DNA of 64,000 nt from Rhizobium sp. Q54 (GTDB taxonomy: Bacteria; Pseudomonadota; Alphaproteobacteria; Rhizobiales; Xanthobacteraceae). Both the position numbers and the translations under genes were made by a program. Within the stretch, counting starts at the first letter, position 1, and every line of letters starts with the position of its first letter. Location of the stretch: assembly GCA_945907045.1 (NCBI GenBank), contig CAMDSH010000003.1:62001-126000 (forward strand). The letters are read 5' to 3'. Shown in pieces: positions 1-10,176 of the stretch. Under the pieces are notes generated by a model. The model saw only the letters and a program-made list of their open reading frames with translations. It was not told where the DNA came from and did not search any database.

Positions 1-1040
1 TCGTCGAATAGATGGACGAGACGCGGGTCTGGTTTGAGCCGGATCTTGTCGCCCGGCTTGAATTGGTGACGCTCGCGGAACACCGCGATGATTTCCTGTC
101 CGGCGATCTTGGCGGCGACCTGAATTTCCGAGCCGGTGGGTTCGACCACCTGGATCACGGCTTCCGCGCCATCATCATCAATATGAAAATGCTCCGGCCG
201 CACGCCATAGACCGCCGCCCGCCCGTTGCTTGCCTTTGGAGCTGAAGTGAGTGGAAACTTCGTTCCGCCGGGGCCTTCGAATTCCAGCTTGCCGTTGGCG
301 CGGAGCGTGCCCTTGATAAAATTCATCGCCGGGGAGCCGATGAACCCGGCAACGAAAATATTCTGCGGCTTGTCGTAAAGCTCCAGCGGCGCGCCGATCT
401 GCTCGACCAGGCCGTCATGCATGACGACGATTTTATCGGCCATCGTCATCGCTTCGATTTGATCGTGCGTGACGTAGATGGTCGTGGTTTTGAGCCGCTG
501 ATGCAGTTCCTTGATTTCCGTGCGCATCTGCACGCGCAGCTTGGCATCGAGGTTGGAGAGCGGCTCGTCGAACAGGAACACCTGCGGATCGCGCACGATG
601 GCGCGGCCCATGGCGACGCGCTGCCGTTGTCCGCCGGAAAGCTGGCGGGGAAACCGTTGCAGATAGGGATCGAGCCCGAGAATATCGGCGGCGCGTTTCA
701 CGCGCGCATCGATCTCGGACTGCGGCGCGCCGCGCAGCTTCATCGAGAACGCCATGTTGTTGGCGACGGTCATGTGCGGATAGAGCGCGTAATTCTGGAA
801 CACCATGGCCACGTCGCGCTCTTTCGGCGGCATGTTGTTGACGACGCGCTCGCCGATGCGGATTTCGCCGGAGGTGATGTTTTCAAGCCCCGCAATCATG
901 CGCAGCAAGGTGGATTTGCCGCAGCCGGAGGGGCCGACCAGCACGACGAATTCGCCGTCGCGGATGGAAACGTCGACGCCGTGAATGACGCCCGTCGCGC
1001 CGAAAGCTTTCCGCACATCGCGGATCGCGACCGAAGCCAT
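1..1040 (-). CDS. ABC transporter ATP-binding protein, UgpC/MalK type (partial, C-terminus cut by window start)
   Basis: Reading the minus strand from an ATG at 1040 gives 346 codons that run off the window edge with no stop. The protein begins [14 protein letters not shown] and carries Walker A (GPSGCGKST), the signature [14 protein letters not shown], Walker B ([15 protein letters not shown]) and the switch histidine in [13 protein letters not shown]-terminal TOBE-like regulatory domain follows (GVRPEHFHI). This is the classic arrangement of importer ATPases for sugars and glycerol-3-phosphate, which are about 355-370 residues long, so only some 10-20 residues are missing. It would energise a cytoplasmic-membrane carbohydrate importer whose permease and receptor genes lie outside the window. 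The substrate cannot be told from the ATPase. Confidence 0.93.
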   Translation of the reverse strand, partial: MASVAIRDVRKAFGATGVIHGVDVSIRDGEFVVLVGPSGCGKSTLLRMIAGLENITSGEIRIGERVVNNMPPKERDVAMVFQNYALYPHMTVANNMAFSMKLRGAPQSEIDARVKRAADILGLDPYLQRFPRQLSGGQRQRVAMGRAIVRDPQVFLFDEPLSNLDAKLRVQMRTEIKELHQRLKTTTIYVTHDQIEAMTMADKIVVMHDGLVEQIGAPLELYDKPQNIFVAGFIGSPAMNFIKGTLRANGKLEFEGPGGTKFPLTSAPKASNGRAAVYGVRPEHFHIDDDGAEAVIQVVEPTGSEIQVAAKIAGQEIIAVFRERHQFKPGDKIRLKPDPRLVHLFD

Positions 1041-1154
1041 CCAGTCCTCCCCGCCGGCAAGCCGGCATTTGCCCTTGTTATTGGGCATTTGGCCCTTATT
1101 GCGCGCTTAGGTGCCGTTCAAGCGGCGCCTTGCGCGGGGCTTTTGAAATGATGG

Positions 1155-1172
1155 TTCCGCAGCGATGCGGAA
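1155..1172. other. Small perfect hairpin in the 1041-1280 intergenic region
   Basis: TTCCGCA and TGCGGAA flank a GCGA tetraloop, giving a 7-bp stem downstream of the secreted-protein gene and upstream of the ABC ATPase gene. No clear U-run follows on either strand, so it is a weak terminator candidate at best. The rest of this 240-base gap shows no convincing gene. Confidence 0.35.
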
Positions 1173-1280
1173 ATCAAGCCTGACGTTCGTTAACGGCGCT
1201 CGCGGCGCAAACTCCGGAACCCGGCTGCCCACCAGTCCATGCCCACCGAAAGGCCGTTTCTCGCAGCTAAAGCCGCAAAA

Positions 1281-1733
1281 TTATTTATCGACCGATAGCT
1301 TGATCATCGAGGTGGTGGTGCGGCCTTGCGAGTCCTTGATATCGACGCGCAGCACGTGTTTTCCGGGCGGTACCTGCGCCTGCAGCACTTCGATCCCGTC
1401 GGCGGTCAGATGCGACTTGAGCCGCGCGGTGAGATCGACCGAAGGCGATTTCAGGTAAGTGATCTTGACGCTGTCCACCTCGATCGCCGCGTTGTTACGC
1501 GCGATGAATTTGATCTTGATCGGCAGCGGCGACTTGATGCCGGTGTCGGGCGCCGGGCTGACTTGCTCGATGGAAGGACCGCGCGTGACGCCGCGAAGCG
1601 TCAGGCCGGCATCGGGCGAGGCGGGAAGGCCGGCTTCCGCTTCGGTGATCAACACATCGGCTGCCAGCAAAGGAGCAGGCGCGCAGGCGAGCGCAAGGCT
1701 GCCGGCAAAAATCGCGACAAGTGCATACCGCAT
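1281..1733 (-). CDS. Secreted protein of unknown function
   Basis: A 150-residue protein starting MRYALVAIFAGSLALACA with a typical Sec signal peptide and likely cleavage after the LLAA region near residue 25. The mature part is about 125 residues, polar and beta-rich by eye (alternating stretches such as PIKIKFIARN and KHVLRVDIKD), perhaps a single Ig-like or fibronectin-like fold; it has no cysteines in the mature part. The ATG at 1733 is chosen because it starts exactly at the signal peptide; a longer reading in the same frame runs through the neighbouring gene and is spurious. It lies 53 bases downstream of the zinc-ribbon membrane protein gene on the same strand and may be co-transcribed. 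I do not recognise a family. Confidence 0.8.
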   Translation of the reverse strand: MRYALVAIFAGSLALACAPAPLLAADVLITEAEAGLPASPDAGLTLRGVTRGPSIEQVSPAPDTGIKSPLPIKIKFIARNNAAIEVDSVKITYLKSPSVDLTARLKSHLTADGIEVLQAQVPPGKHVLRVDIKDSQGRTTTSMIKLSVDK

Positions 1734-1786
1734 GACTGTACCCCTCCGTTGCAGCGGGCAGCCTGTAGGCGCCCGCGGCTGAACCC

Positions 1787-2626
1787 TCAATGAATGAACT
1801 GTGCAAGTCCCGTGTAGATTGAGACAGCCGCCGAGCCGACCGCGATAAGGGTCGAAACCAGCGATTGGATATTCTTCAATTTGGCGTCGATGGCGTCGCC
1901 CGGCTTGCCGTCGTCGCCCTTCTCGCCTTTGTCGTCGCTCCCTTTCAGCCGTTGCTGAATAAAACGGGCGATCATCTCCACCAGCATGCTCATCTGAGGT
2001 GACGGCGAACTGGCGGCCATCAGGCCGTGGCGGACGACACAGCCGGTGAAAAAGCCGAATCCGATGCTGGCGCCGTATTCGGCGTATTCGAGCCAGCCTC
2101 GCATGTCCTGCGGCAGGATCGGCACGCGGTCCACCTTCGCCACCACGATGGACATCGCCAAAATGGAGACGACGGCGATCGCCAATCCGGTCACGAGGTC
2201 GGCGACCAGCCGGCGGTCCAGCGCGTTGCGATAGAAAAAGCCGAAGATGAACGGCACCATGATCGAAACGACGCGCAGGTAGATCAGCGAGGCGTCGAAC
2301 TGGATGATGATGAGGAAATGCGCGGCGACGAGAACCATGAACGTGAGCGCGAAGGTTGCCCAGGGCGGCAGCGTCGGAATTTTTTGCTCGACGGCGGCGG
2401 CGACTGCGGCGGCCTTGGCGGCGATGTCGGGCTTGGCGGCTTTTACCGGCTCGTCGGAGTCCGGGTCGTAGCCAGCTTCGGTGAGCTTCGCCTCCAGCGT
2501 CTTGATCCGCTTGCCGGCATCCTTGAGCTTGGCGAGTAGCGGCTGAATGACGAAGAAATCGCGATTGCAATGCTTGCAGGCAATTGCCTCGTCCTTGATT
2601 TCCTCAGCGCAATAAGGACACTTCAT
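1787..2626 (-). CDS. Zinc-ribbon membrane protein
   Basis: A 279-residue protein that starts with a CxxC...CxxC zinc ribbon (MKCPYCAEEI and CKHCNRDF within the first 25 residues), followed by a short charged helix that may form a coiled coil (about 30-50), an Ala/Lys-rich linker, and four or five hydrophobic segments between about residues 90 and 200, with one more at the C-terminus (VSTLIAVGSAAVSIYTGLA). Between them lies an acidic/Lys-Gly linker. Such zinc-ribbon plus membrane proteins are common and uncharacterised; the ribbon probably folds as a cytoplasmic domain. The gene is divergent from the CHAT protein gene with 157 bases between them. Confidence 0.85.
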   Translation of the reverse strand: MKCPYCAEEIKDEAIACKHCNRDFFVIQPLLAKLKDAGKRIKTLEAKLTEAGYDPDSDEPVKAAKPDIAAKAAAVAAAVEQKIPTLPPWATFALTFMVLVAAHFLIIIQFDASLIYLRVVSIMVPFIFGFFYRNALDRRLVADLVTGLAIAVVSILAMSIVVAKVDRVPILPQDMRGWLEYAEYGASIGFGFFTGCVVRHGLMAASSPSPQMSMLVEMIARFIQQRLKGSDDKGEKGDDGKPGDAIDAKLKNIQSLVSTLIAVGSAAVSIYTGLAQFIH

Positions 2627-2783
2627 CTGCTGGACCTAACGCCGTACCAAAAAAATTTACGCCGCTTTTATGCGGGCGGGGACCGGTTGGGCATAGCCTA
2701 CAGCAAATTATTCCTGGCCTGAAACGGCGCCGCGTGATGACGCCAAGAAGACCCGAAATCGGGCGGCATATGGGGGCGAAACA

Positions 2784-5700
2784 ATGAAGATGACCTGGCG
2801 TCTTTTGGCGGCCACCGCGCTGGTGCCGGCCGTTGTTCTTGCCGCTGTGCCGTTCGTGCTGGCGCAAAACAAGAAGGTGCAGCCGCAGTCATCCAAGGAA
2901 ATGTCGCTGGAGGAGGCCAAGAAGGTCGCCAGCGTCAGCAAAAAAAATTACGCCACGCCGCCACGCACCATCGATGACATCGCCAAGATTCTCGATCAGA
3001 ACAAACCCGATCCTGAAAAAATCAGAAAATTGCGCGCCACCGCCGACTCACAGCCTCCGGCGAATTTGAGCGGTGCTGCGCTGGCCGATTTTCTCTTTGC
3101 GCGCGGTCTCGCGGCACGCGATCTTGGCAAAACCCAGCAGCGCGTCGCTGATTTGCGCGAAGCTTTCAAGCTGGTGAAGCAGACGGTGCTCAAGCGCTCG
3201 TCGATTTACGTGGTGGATTTTCCGACACGCAGTAATCCGGAAGGTTCTCCCGCGTTCCAGGCCTACATCAATGCAAAACGCGCAGCGAACATGGGCGGCG
3301 GCAACAATGGCCCGCGCGGCGGCGCGGATCTGAGCGCGATGACGCCGCAGGAGCGCATGCGCCGGATGTCGGGCGGCCCCGGTGGCCCCCGTCCCGGCGG
3401 CGGCAGTGGCATGAGCAATCTCGACCGCATGCCGAAATCGCCGCAGGAAGCGCTGCAGAGATTCCGCGAGCGCGTATCGCCCGAACAAACGCGCGCCGTT
3501 CGCATCATGCAGGCTTACGTCGATGCGGAGGCAGACGCTGGAAATTACAAGACAGCCACTACGGTGTATGAAGAGGTGCGTCCGGCGGTTCTCACCACGA
3601 TGACAGGCGCGGCGATGGCGACGGATTCTCGCCTGGTCGCTATCCGGCTTCGCATCGGCGACGTCGATGGCGCCAAGCGGGCGCTTGCGCGCACGCAGCA
3701 GCTGGCCGCCCTTCAGCGGGCGCACCCGTTCCTGTCCGCGCACTGGAACAATCAATCCACCGGCACAGAGCGCGCCTCGGGCGAGATCGCACTTGCAACC
3801 GGACAATATGCCGAAGCCGAGCTGCGATTCCGCAACGCGCTCCGGTTTAATGAGGCGACGTTCAAGGATGTCGCTCTCTGGCCGGAGCCGCCCGTTCCCA
3901 AGGGGCTCGAGACCACCGGCGCCACGATCCGCATTTTGCTCGGGCAAAGTCTCGCCAAGCAGAACAAGCTGATCGAGGCGGAAGTCGAAATCCGCCGCGC
4001 GCTGATCGATTTTCTGAATTTGCAGGGTGTTGACGGCCCGAAGACCGCGCATACGGTTCTTATCTTTGCCGACATTTTGCAGGCGCAAGGCCGCTACAAG
4101 GATGCGACGCGCCTCGCCGAAGTTGCGCTCGACATCTATGAGCGAGGCGGCGTTGAGAAGGCGACGCATGCCGACGCGATTCAGCGCATCGCGGTCGGCC
4201 AGGCATCGCAGGGCCGCTGGGCCGATGCGATGAAGACTTACGAGAAACTCAAGGCCGTTGTGGCGGATGACGAAGTCGCACGGCGGAAATACGCCGACAC
4301 CAATCTCGATCTTGCCGTCGCGCTGGTGCGCGGCGGGCAGGCCGCCTCGGCGATCACGATCATCGAAAATGTCATCAAGAAACGCGTCGCGGAAGGCGGC
4401 GACAACGAATATCAGGTCGCTGAAGCGCGTGGCTTTCTGGGCAGCGCGCTCGCCGCCGCCGGCCGCTCCGAGGACGCGCTGCGCACCCTGCACGGCGTCA
4501 TCCCCGTTCTGCTCACCGCCTCGGATGCGTCCGCCAAGGAAGAGGGCGCGGTCGACGACCAGAACCGCCGCCAGATGATCATCGACAGCTATTTCACCGC
4601 GCTCACGCTGGCGCGCGGCAGCGAAGCCGAAAGAGCGCTCAAGATCGACGCGGTCGATGAAGCCTTCCGCATGGCCGACATCGCGCACGCAAAGTCCGTG
4701 CACAGCGCGATTGCCGCATCGAGCGCGCGCGCGGCGAGCGGCGAGGCGGCCCTCGTCGAATTGATCCGCCAGGCGCAGGACAACGATCAGCAAATATCCG
4801 GCGTGTCGGATCTGCTCAAGGCCACGCTGGAAGCGCCTGCGGACCAGCAGGAAGCCGGTGTGCTGCAATCGTTGCGCAAGGACGTCGCGCAGCTCAAAGA
4901 GGCGCGCAAGACTCTTCGGCGGGAAATCGAAAAGCGCTTCCCGCAATACGCCGAGTTGATTAACCCAAAACCCGTCGGTATCGCCGAGGCGCGCGCCAAG
5001 CTGCATGACGATGAAGTTCTGCTCACGACCTATTTCAGCGGCGGACGCGGGTATGTCTGGGCGGTCCGTAAGCACGGCGACGTGGCGTTCGCGCAAATGC
5101 CGCTCGGCGAATCCGAAATCATCAAGCTGATCGATGAATTGCTGGTGGCGGTCACGTCGAACGTGGTCTCGATCAGCGAAATCCCGGCATTCAACGTCGA
5201 TAAGGCGCAAAAGCTTTACGCTGCCTTGCTGGAACCGGTCGCGGCGGGTCTCAAAGGCGCCAAGAATATCGTCGTTGTCCCGCACGGATCGCTCGGACGG
5301 CTGCCGTTCTCGCTGCTGGTGACCAAGGCCACGCCGCAGCCGCAGGAATCGCAGGGCAGAACTTTGTTCACCGGTTACCGCGCGATTCCGTTCCTGATCC
5401 GCGAGACGGCGGTGACGCATTTGCCGTCGGTCGCCGCCTTCAAGAGCCTGCGCTCGGTGCCGGCGGGTTCGGCGAGCCGCAAGCCCTTCATCGGCTTCGG
5501 CGATCCCTGGTTCAGCGCCGAACAGGCTGAAAAAGCCAAGAGCGAGCAGGCGCCGATTGCCGTCGCCATGCGCGGCGGCAAGCTCAAGCTGCGCGCAGCG
5601 CCGGCAACATCTTCGATGGCGAGCGCGGAGCTGGCGCAATTGCCGCGGCTCCCGGATACCGCCTTCGAGGTGCGCGAGATCGCACTGGCGCTCGGCGCCA

Positions 5701-6281
5701 ATGCCGACACCGACGTGATCCTCGGCGCCAAGGCGAGCGAGCAGCTTGTGCGCTCGATGCCGCTCAACGACCGCCGCGTCGTGATGTTCGCAACCCACGG
5801 CCTTATTCCTGGCGAGCTGGACGGCCTTAATCAGCCGGCGCTGGCGCTCTCTTCGCCGGAGATAGCGGGCGTGGAAGGCGATGGTTTGCTCACCGTCGAG
5901 AAAATTCTCGGCCTCAAGCTGGATGCCGACTGGGTCGTGCTCTCCGCCTGCAACACGGCGGCGGGCGAGGGCGGCGGCGCGGAAGCTGTCTCCGGCCTTG
6001 GCCGCGCATTCTTCTATGCCGGCGCGCGGGCGCTGCTGGTGACGCACTGGCCGGTGGAGACGACCGCGGCGCGGGTGCTCACAACCGACTTGTTCCGGCG
6101 GCAAGCGGCGGATCATAAATTGAGCCGCGCGGGTGCCTTGCGCGAGGCGATGGTGGAGATGATCGACAAGGGCGAGCGCGTCGATCCCGACTCCAAGCAG
6201 GCGATGTTCACCTACGCGCATCCCTTGTTCTGGGCGCCGTTCGCCCTGGTCGGGGATGGCGAAGGCTCGAAGACCAACTGA
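2784..6281 (+). CDS. Exported TPR-repeat protein with C-terminal CHAT protease domain
   Basis: A 1165-residue protein. A Sec signal peptide spans residues 1-28 (hydrophobic core LLAATALVPAVVLAAVPFVLA, end AQ). A Gly/Pro-rich low-complexity stretch lies at about 170-215, then several TPR-like helical repeats (about 225-600), then a charged helical segment. The C-terminal 350 residues form a CHAT (caspase-HetF associated) domain. The catalytic pair is visible: His1005 in FATHG and Cys1056 in VLSACNTA, with the typical following block GLGRAFFYAGARALLVTHW. CHAT domains are caspase-like peptidases, often paired with TPRs that recognise partners. The signal peptide places this one in the periplasm or outside, whereas many studied CHAT proteins are cytoplasmic. 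No obvious dedicated partner is adjacent; the downstream ABC exporter starts 96 bases later and may be co-transcribed. Confidence 0.92.
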   Translation: MKMTWRLLAATALVPAVVLAAVPFVLAQNKKVQPQSSKEMSLEEAKKVASVSKKNYATPPRTIDDIAKILDQNKPDPEKIRKLRATADSQPPANLSGAALADFLFARGLAARDLGKTQQRVADLREAFKLVKQTVLKRSSIYVVDFPTRSNPEGSPAFQAYINAKRAANMGGGNNGPRGGADLSAMTPQERMRRMSGGPGGPRPGGGSGMSNLDRMPKSPQEALQRFRERVSPEQTRAVRIMQAYVDAEADAGNYKTATTVYEEVRPAVLTTMTGAAMATDSRLVAIRLRIGDVDGAKRALARTQQLAALQRAHPFLSAHWNNQSTGTERASGEIALATGQYAEAELRFRNALRFNEATFKDVALWPEPPVPKGLETTGATIRILLGQSLAKQNKLIEAEVEIRRALIDFLNLQGVDGPKTAHTVLIFADILQAQGRYKDATRLAEVALDIYERGGVEKATHADAIQRIAVGQASQGRWADAMKTYEKLKAVVADDEVARRKYADTNLDLAVALVRGGQAASAITIIENVIKKRVAEGGDNEYQVAEARGFLGSALAAAGRSEDALRTLHGVIPVLLTASDASAKEEGAVDDQNRRQMIIDSYFTALTLARGSEAERALKIDAVDEAFRMADIAHAKSVHSAIAASSARAASGEAALVELIRQAQDNDQQISGVSDLLKATLEAPADQQEAGVLQSLRKDVAQLKEARKTLRREIEKRFPQYAELINPKPVGIAEARAKLHDDEVLLTTYFSGGRGYVWAVRKHGDVAFAQMPLGESEIIKLIDELLVAVTSNVVSISEIPAFNVDKAQKLYAALLEPVAAGLKGAKNIVVVPHGSLGRLPFSLLVTKATPQPQESQGRTLFTGYRAIPFLIRETAVTHLPSVAAFKSLRSVPAGSASRKPFIGFGDPWFSAEQAEKAKSEQAPIAVAMRGGKLKLRAAPATSSMASAELAQLPRLPDTAFEVREIALALGANADTDVILGAKASEQLVRSMPLNDRRVVMFATHGLIPGELDGLNQPALALSSPEIAGVEGDGLLTVEKILGLKLDADWVVLSACNTAAGEGGGAEAVSGLGRAFFYAGARALLVTHWPVETTAARVLTTDLFRRQAADHKLSRAGALREAMVEMIDKGERVDPDSKQAMFTYAHPLFWAPFALVGDGEGSKTN

Positions 6282-6376
6282 GCCGGCCACAGGACGATTT
6301 CGCGCAGGACGAAGACTCTCGGCATCGGCGGCTTTCAGGTATAGTTTTCGCCGCAATAGCCCCGACCTGAGCCCCC

Positions 6377-8140
6377 ATGAACTTTTTACGTCTTTACGGC
6401 CGCGTGCTTGAGAAGCTTGGCTCGGACAGCCGGTTAGGCTGGTTCCTGTCGTGCGCCAACGTGGCGCTGGCGATGGCGCAATTCGCCGAGCCGGTACTGT
6501 TCGGCCGCGTCATCGACACCCTCACGAACGCAAAAATAAGCGAGCCGTCGGCCGCGTGGTCGAGCCTCGCGCTATTGCTGGGCGTGTGGGTGGCTTTCGG
6601 GATTTTTACTATCGTCTGCAGCGCGGTGGTCGCGCTCTACGCCGACCGGCTGGCGCACCGCCGCCGTCAGGTGGTTCTCACCGGCTACTTCGAGCACGTC
6701 CTGCAGCTGCCGCTGGTTTTTCACGGCGAGATACATTCCGGCCGGTTGATGAAGATCATGCTGCAAGGCACCGACTCGCTGTGGGCGCTCTGGCTCGGAT
6801 TTTTCCGCGATCACCTCGCTGCATTCGTGTCGCTGCTCGTGCTGATGCCGCTCTCGCTTTACATCAACTGGCGTCTTGCATCGTTATTGATCGTCTTGTG
6901 CGTGCTGTTCGCGATTTTGACGGCGATCGTTATCCGCAAGACGGAAACGCTTCAACGCACGGTGGAGAGCCACAATTCGGATCTGGCCGAGCGGGCCTCC
7001 GATGCGCTCGGAAATATCGCGCTGGTGCAAAGTTATGCGCGGGTTGAATACGAGGTGAGCGCGCTCAAGAATGTGAGCGACCGGCTGCTCTCGGCGCAGT
7101 TCCCTGTGCTCTCGTGGTGGGCGGTGGTGGCGGTGCTCACACGCGCGTCGACCACGCTGACGGTGCTCTCGATCATCCTGCTCGGCACATGGCTGTACCT
7201 GCATGGCCTCATCACCATCGGCGAGATCGTCACCTTCATGGCCTTCGCCGGCATGGTGATCGGCCGGCTTGAGCAGGCGGTAGGCTTCGTCAACCGCATG
7301 GCGACGGACGCGGCCAAGCTGCGTGAATTCTTCGAGGTGCTCGATACCGTTCCGGCGATGCACGACCGGCCCGGCGCAATTGAGCCGGGGCGCTTCACCG
7401 GCCGCGTTGAATTCAAGGACGTGTCTTTTTCCTACGACGGCAAGCGACCTGCGGTTGCGGATTTGAATTTCGTAGCGCTGCCGGGCGAGACCATTGCGCT
7501 GGTGGGCGCGACCGGCGCTGGAAAATCCACTGCGCTTGCGCTGCTGCACCGCGCGTTCGATCCGCAATCGGGCGTCATCACGATTGACGGCGAGGACATC
7601 AGGAACATCAAGCTCGCCGGGCTTCGCCGCAACATCGGCGTGGTGTTTCAGGAAGCGCTGTTGTTCAACCGCTCGATTGCGGAAAACCTGCGCGCGGGAA
7701 AACCCGACGCCACCATCGAGGAGATGCGCGCCGCCGCCGCGCGGGCACAGGCGCTCGATTTCATCGCGTCCAGCCCGGAAGGTTTTGACGGCCGGGTGGG
7801 CGAGCGCGGCCGCTCGCTGTCGGGCGGCGAGCGTCAGCGGTTGTCGATTGCGCGCGCGTTGCTGAAGGATCCTCCGATCTTGATTCTCGACGAAGCGACG
7901 AGCGCTCTCGACGCGACCACCGAATCCAAGGTGCAGGCGGCGCTCGACGAAGTGATGAAAAACCGCACGACCTTCGTCATCGCGCACCGGCTGGCGACCA
8001 TCCGCAAGGCGACGCGCATTCTGGTTTTCGAGTCGGCGCGTGTGGTGGAGGCAGGTTCGTTCGACGAGTTGTTCAGGTTGAACGGGCGCTTCACGGTGCT
8101 CGCGAAAGCGCAGTTTATGGCAGCCGCCGAGGCGTCATGA
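6377..8140 (+). CDS. ndvA: Glucan ABC exporter, NdvA/ChvA type (fused membrane and ATPase domains)
   Basis: A 587-residue half-transporter. The first 310 residues carry about six membrane helices; the ATPase domain (from about residue 340) has Walker [10 protein letters not shown], the signature [15 protein letters not shown] and Walker [13 protein letters not shown]. Length and the N-terminal pattern (LANVALA-like segment, [13 protein letters not shown]) match the NdvA/ChvA/Cgt family, known to export cyclic beta-1,2-glucan to the periplasm in rhizobia, Agrobacterium and Brucella. No NdvB cyclic glucan synthase is present in this window, but an MdoH-type glucosyltransferase lies 2 kb downstream, so the real substrate may differ. 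The coding end overlaps the end of the convergent membrane-protein gene by 26 bases. Confidence 0.85.
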   Translation: MNFLRLYGRVLEKLGSDSRLGWFLSCANVALAMAQFAEPVLFGRVIDTLTNAKISEPSAAWSSLALLLGVWVAFGIFTIVCSAVVALYADRLAHRRRQVVLTGYFEHVLQLPLVFHGEIHSGRLMKIMLQGTDSLWALWLGFFRDHLAAFVSLLVLMPLSLYINWRLASLLIVLCVLFAILTAIVIRKTETLQRTVESHNSDLAERASDALGNIALVQSYARVEYEVSALKNVSDRLLSAQFPVLSWWAVVAVLTRASTTLTVLSIILLGTWLYLHGLITIGEIVTFMAFAGMVIGRLEQAVGFVNRMATDAAKLREFFEVLDTVPAMHDRPGAIEPGRFTGRVEFKDVSFSYDGKRPAVADLNFVALPGETIALVGATGAGKSTALALLHRAFDPQSGVITIDGEDIRNIKLAGLRRNIGVVFQEALLFNRSIAENLRAGKPDATIEEMRAAAARAQALDFIASSPEGFDGRVGERGRSLSGGERQRLSIARALLKDPPILILDEATSALDATTESKVQAALDEVMKNRTTFVIAHRLATIRKATRILVFESARVVEAGSFDELFRLNGRFTVLAKAQFMAAAEAS

Positions 8141-9440
8141 TGGCCGCCGCGCCGGCGATGGCGGCGAGTACCGCGAAATAAGCGTAGCGGAAATCCGAGG
8201 CGACGCCGACCGCGGCGAACGTCAGAACATAAAGAGCCGCCGACCCGCAGATGCCGATGGCGAATGCGCCCGCTGGCGTTTCGCGGCGCCGCCAGCCCAG
8301 TGCGCACACGGCGATGCAGATAATCAGCCACGTCCCGGCGCGGAACAGCGGCGTCGGTTTGAGCGTGTCATGTATCGCGCGCAACGCGTTAAAGGCCGTG
8401 CGGTCCGCAAACGCTTTCTTCTCCGGCACGTAAACATCGTCTGTCCACATTGTGAGGTTCGCGCCGGTAAGGAAATTCCATGTGAACGATGCGCGGTGCT
8501 GCAAATAAGCGGCGGGATGTTTCGCGACCGCGCGCTTCCACGCATCCGGCATGGCGGGCGTGCCGAAAATCTTCTCGCCTTCGAGCTTCTTCATCACGAA
8601 GAGACAAGGCTCGTACCGCCAATAGAGGTCCCATTCGGTCGGCTTGTAGCAGCCATCGAGCAGCAGCGCGTTTTCCGGCGTGGACCATGAAACCGGATAC
8701 TGGTTTTCCTGCGCAAAATAACTGATGCCGCCGAGGTCGAAGACAAATACTGAGTGCAGCGGATTTTGCCGCGTTGCGCCGAGCGCGCCGTAATAGACGA
8801 CCTGTATCAACGCGTAACAGGCGATGGCTGCGGGAACGAAAACAATCGCGGCGCGCTTCCATGAGAATTGCGTGGGCCAGGCGATGTAGATGCCGAGCAG
8901 CGGCGCGGCGATGATCGCATTCGGGCGCAACAGAACACCCAGCGCGAGCAGTGCGAACGCTAGCGCTTGCGCCGGCACGCGCAACTTTTTGTTGTTCTCG
9001 GCAAACGCAAAAACGAGTGCTGCGGCCAGCAGCCATGCGGATGCAAACAGCACGTCGCGCCAGATGGTGCCGATGAAAACGAATGCCGGCGGCGATAGCG
9101 CCAGCAAGACCATCGCGAACGCCAGCCATGCGCAGCGGCGGGCAATCGCAAATGCCAACAGGCCGAAAGCCAGCCAGTACAGCGTCACGATAAAAAGAAA
9201 CATGCTGGCGGGGCCGGGCGCGAGCGGATCGATCAGCGACCACAACACGGTCATCACCGGCGATTGCCAGTCGCCCAACGAGTGCTTGGCGATGTCCTCA
9301 TAGACGTAACGCGCGTCGTAGGTCATCACGCCGGGATAAAAAACAAACAGCGTCAGGCCGAATCCGGCAACGATCGCAGCCAGCAGAAAAATCCGCGTTC
9401 GCGGAAAATTCGCCTGCGCGGTGTCAGGCGAGGGAGGCAT
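8115..9440 (-). CDS. Polytopic membrane protein, possible GT-C type glycosyltransferase
   Basis: A 441-residue protein with roughly ten hydrophobic helices. It begins [12 protein letters not shown] and the first helix follows at once. The loop after helix 1 contains [13 protein letters not shown], and a WRDVLF motif occurs mid-protein; acidic residues in an early periplasmic loop and large soluble loops are common in GT39/GT-C sugar transferases that use lipid-linked donors. I do not recognise a named family with certainty. The ATG at 9440 is preferred because it overlaps the upstream FkbM gene by 17 bases in the usual operon style; the longer in-frame extension only reads through that gene. 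Third gene of the mdoH-fkbM operon. Confidence 0.78.
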   Translation of the reverse strand: MPPSPDTAQANFPRTRIFLLAAIVAGFGLTLFVFYPGVMTYDARYVYEDIAKHSLGDWQSPVMTVLWSLIDPLAPGPASMFLFIVTLYWLAFGLLAFAIARRCAWLAFAMVLLALSPPAFVFIGTIWRDVLFASAWLLAAALVFAFAENNKKLRVPAQALAFALLALGVLLRPNAIIAAPLLGIYIAWPTQFSWKRAAIVFVPAAIACYALIQVVYYGALGATRQNPLHSVFVFDLGGISYFAQENQYPVSWSTPENALLLDGCYKPTEWDLYWRYEPCLFVMKKLEGEKIFGTPAMPDAWKRAVAKHPAAYLQHRASFTWNFLTGANLTMWTDDVYVPEKKAFADRTAFNALRAIHDTLKPTPLFRAGTWLIICIAVCALGWRRRETPAGAFAIGICGSAALYVLTFAAVGVASDFRYAYFAVLAAIAGAAAIMTPRRLP

Positions 9441-10170
9441 AGATGTCCCCGGAGTTCGCCTCGTGCGGCAGTTGCGCCAGCCAGCGAGCGATGTCGGCGC
9501 CATTGATCCAGTCCGCGTGAATGAATGTCTGGCTCTCGCCCAGCGCGGCGTTGAAGCGCGTGTAACCGAGCGCCGTGCAGCGTTCGATGCAGGCCTGCGC
9601 AACGTCGCGCTGGATGGTGGTGAATTCGAAAGACAGCGCTTTAACGGGTTTGGAAAGACCAGCCAGCGCCTCGGCCTCGAAGCCTTCGACATCGATCTTG
9701 ATGAAGGAAGGCGCGCCGTGCTTGGCAATAAGCGCATCGAGCGTCGTTACCGGCACGTGCGCTGCTTTGGTCCAGCGTTGCGTGTCCCACCCTTTCGCGC
9801 CGCGTGCGGCATTGACGAAATCTCCCGACGCTGTCGAGACCGTCGGGTTGTCGGTGTTGATCATCAGCTCAATCGTGCCAGGTTTGCGGCCGACCGCACT
9901 CGCCTCGATGGCGACACCGGATCTCCACCCGTACAGAATTTTAAGCAACGTCACCAAGGCCGGCTGCGGTTCAAGCGCGACCACGTGCGCGCCCAGACGG
10001 CGGAAGGCTGCGATGCGGTCGCCGACATGCGAGCCGATATCGAACACAAGATCGCCGCGCTGCACGAAACGCGCATACATGCGGTCCATCGCTTTCGCAT
10101 GCTCGCGCTGGCCGTAATAGATGCGGAGCGACCGGGCGATGCCGCATGCGGTCCTGAGGCTTTCAAACAT
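9424..10170 (-). CDS. FkbM-family methyltransferase
   Basis: A 248-residue class I SAM-dependent methyltransferase of the FkbM type. The SAM-binding motif is VFDIGSHVGDRIAAF (about residues 42-56), followed by the acidic end of strand 2 (VVALEPQP), and the typical FkbM block TLDALIAKHGAPSFIKIDVEGFE with the conserved IKIDVEG. FkbM enzymes O-methylate small molecules or sugar residues and are often found with polysaccharide genes. The start lies 6 bases after the mdoH stop, so the two are almost certainly co-transcribed and translationally coupled. Context suggests methylation of a surface or periplasmic glucan, which is inference. Confidence 0.88.
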   Translation of the reverse strand: MFESLRTACGIARSLRIYYGQREHAKAMDRMYARFVQRGDLVFDIGSHVGDRIAAFRRLGAHVVALEPQPALVTLLKILYGWRSGVAIEASAVGRKPGTIELMINTDNPTVSTASGDFVNAARGAKGWDTQRWTKAAHVPVTTLDALIAKHGAPSFIKIDVEGFEAEALAGLSKPVKALSFEFTTIQRDVAQACIERCTALGYTRFNAALGESQTFIHADWINGADIARWLAQLPHEANSGDIYASLA

Positions 10171-10176
10171 TCCGCG

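Noticed and set aside
417..1151. Plus-strand frame of 244 residues opposite the ABC ATPase
   Set aside because: The minus strand has all ABC motifs; the plus frame is a low-information shadow.
2784..6281. CHAT protein as part of a type III CRISPR (Craspase-like) defence system
   Set aside because: No Cas7-11, Csx30 or CRISPR array is present, and the protein has an export signal.
3048..6356. A 1102-residue open frame antisense to the CHAT gene
   Set aside because: GC-rich coding DNA leaves the opposite frame open. The translation is Arg/Asp/His-rich and has no motifs, while the sense strand has signal peptide, TPRs and CHAT residues.
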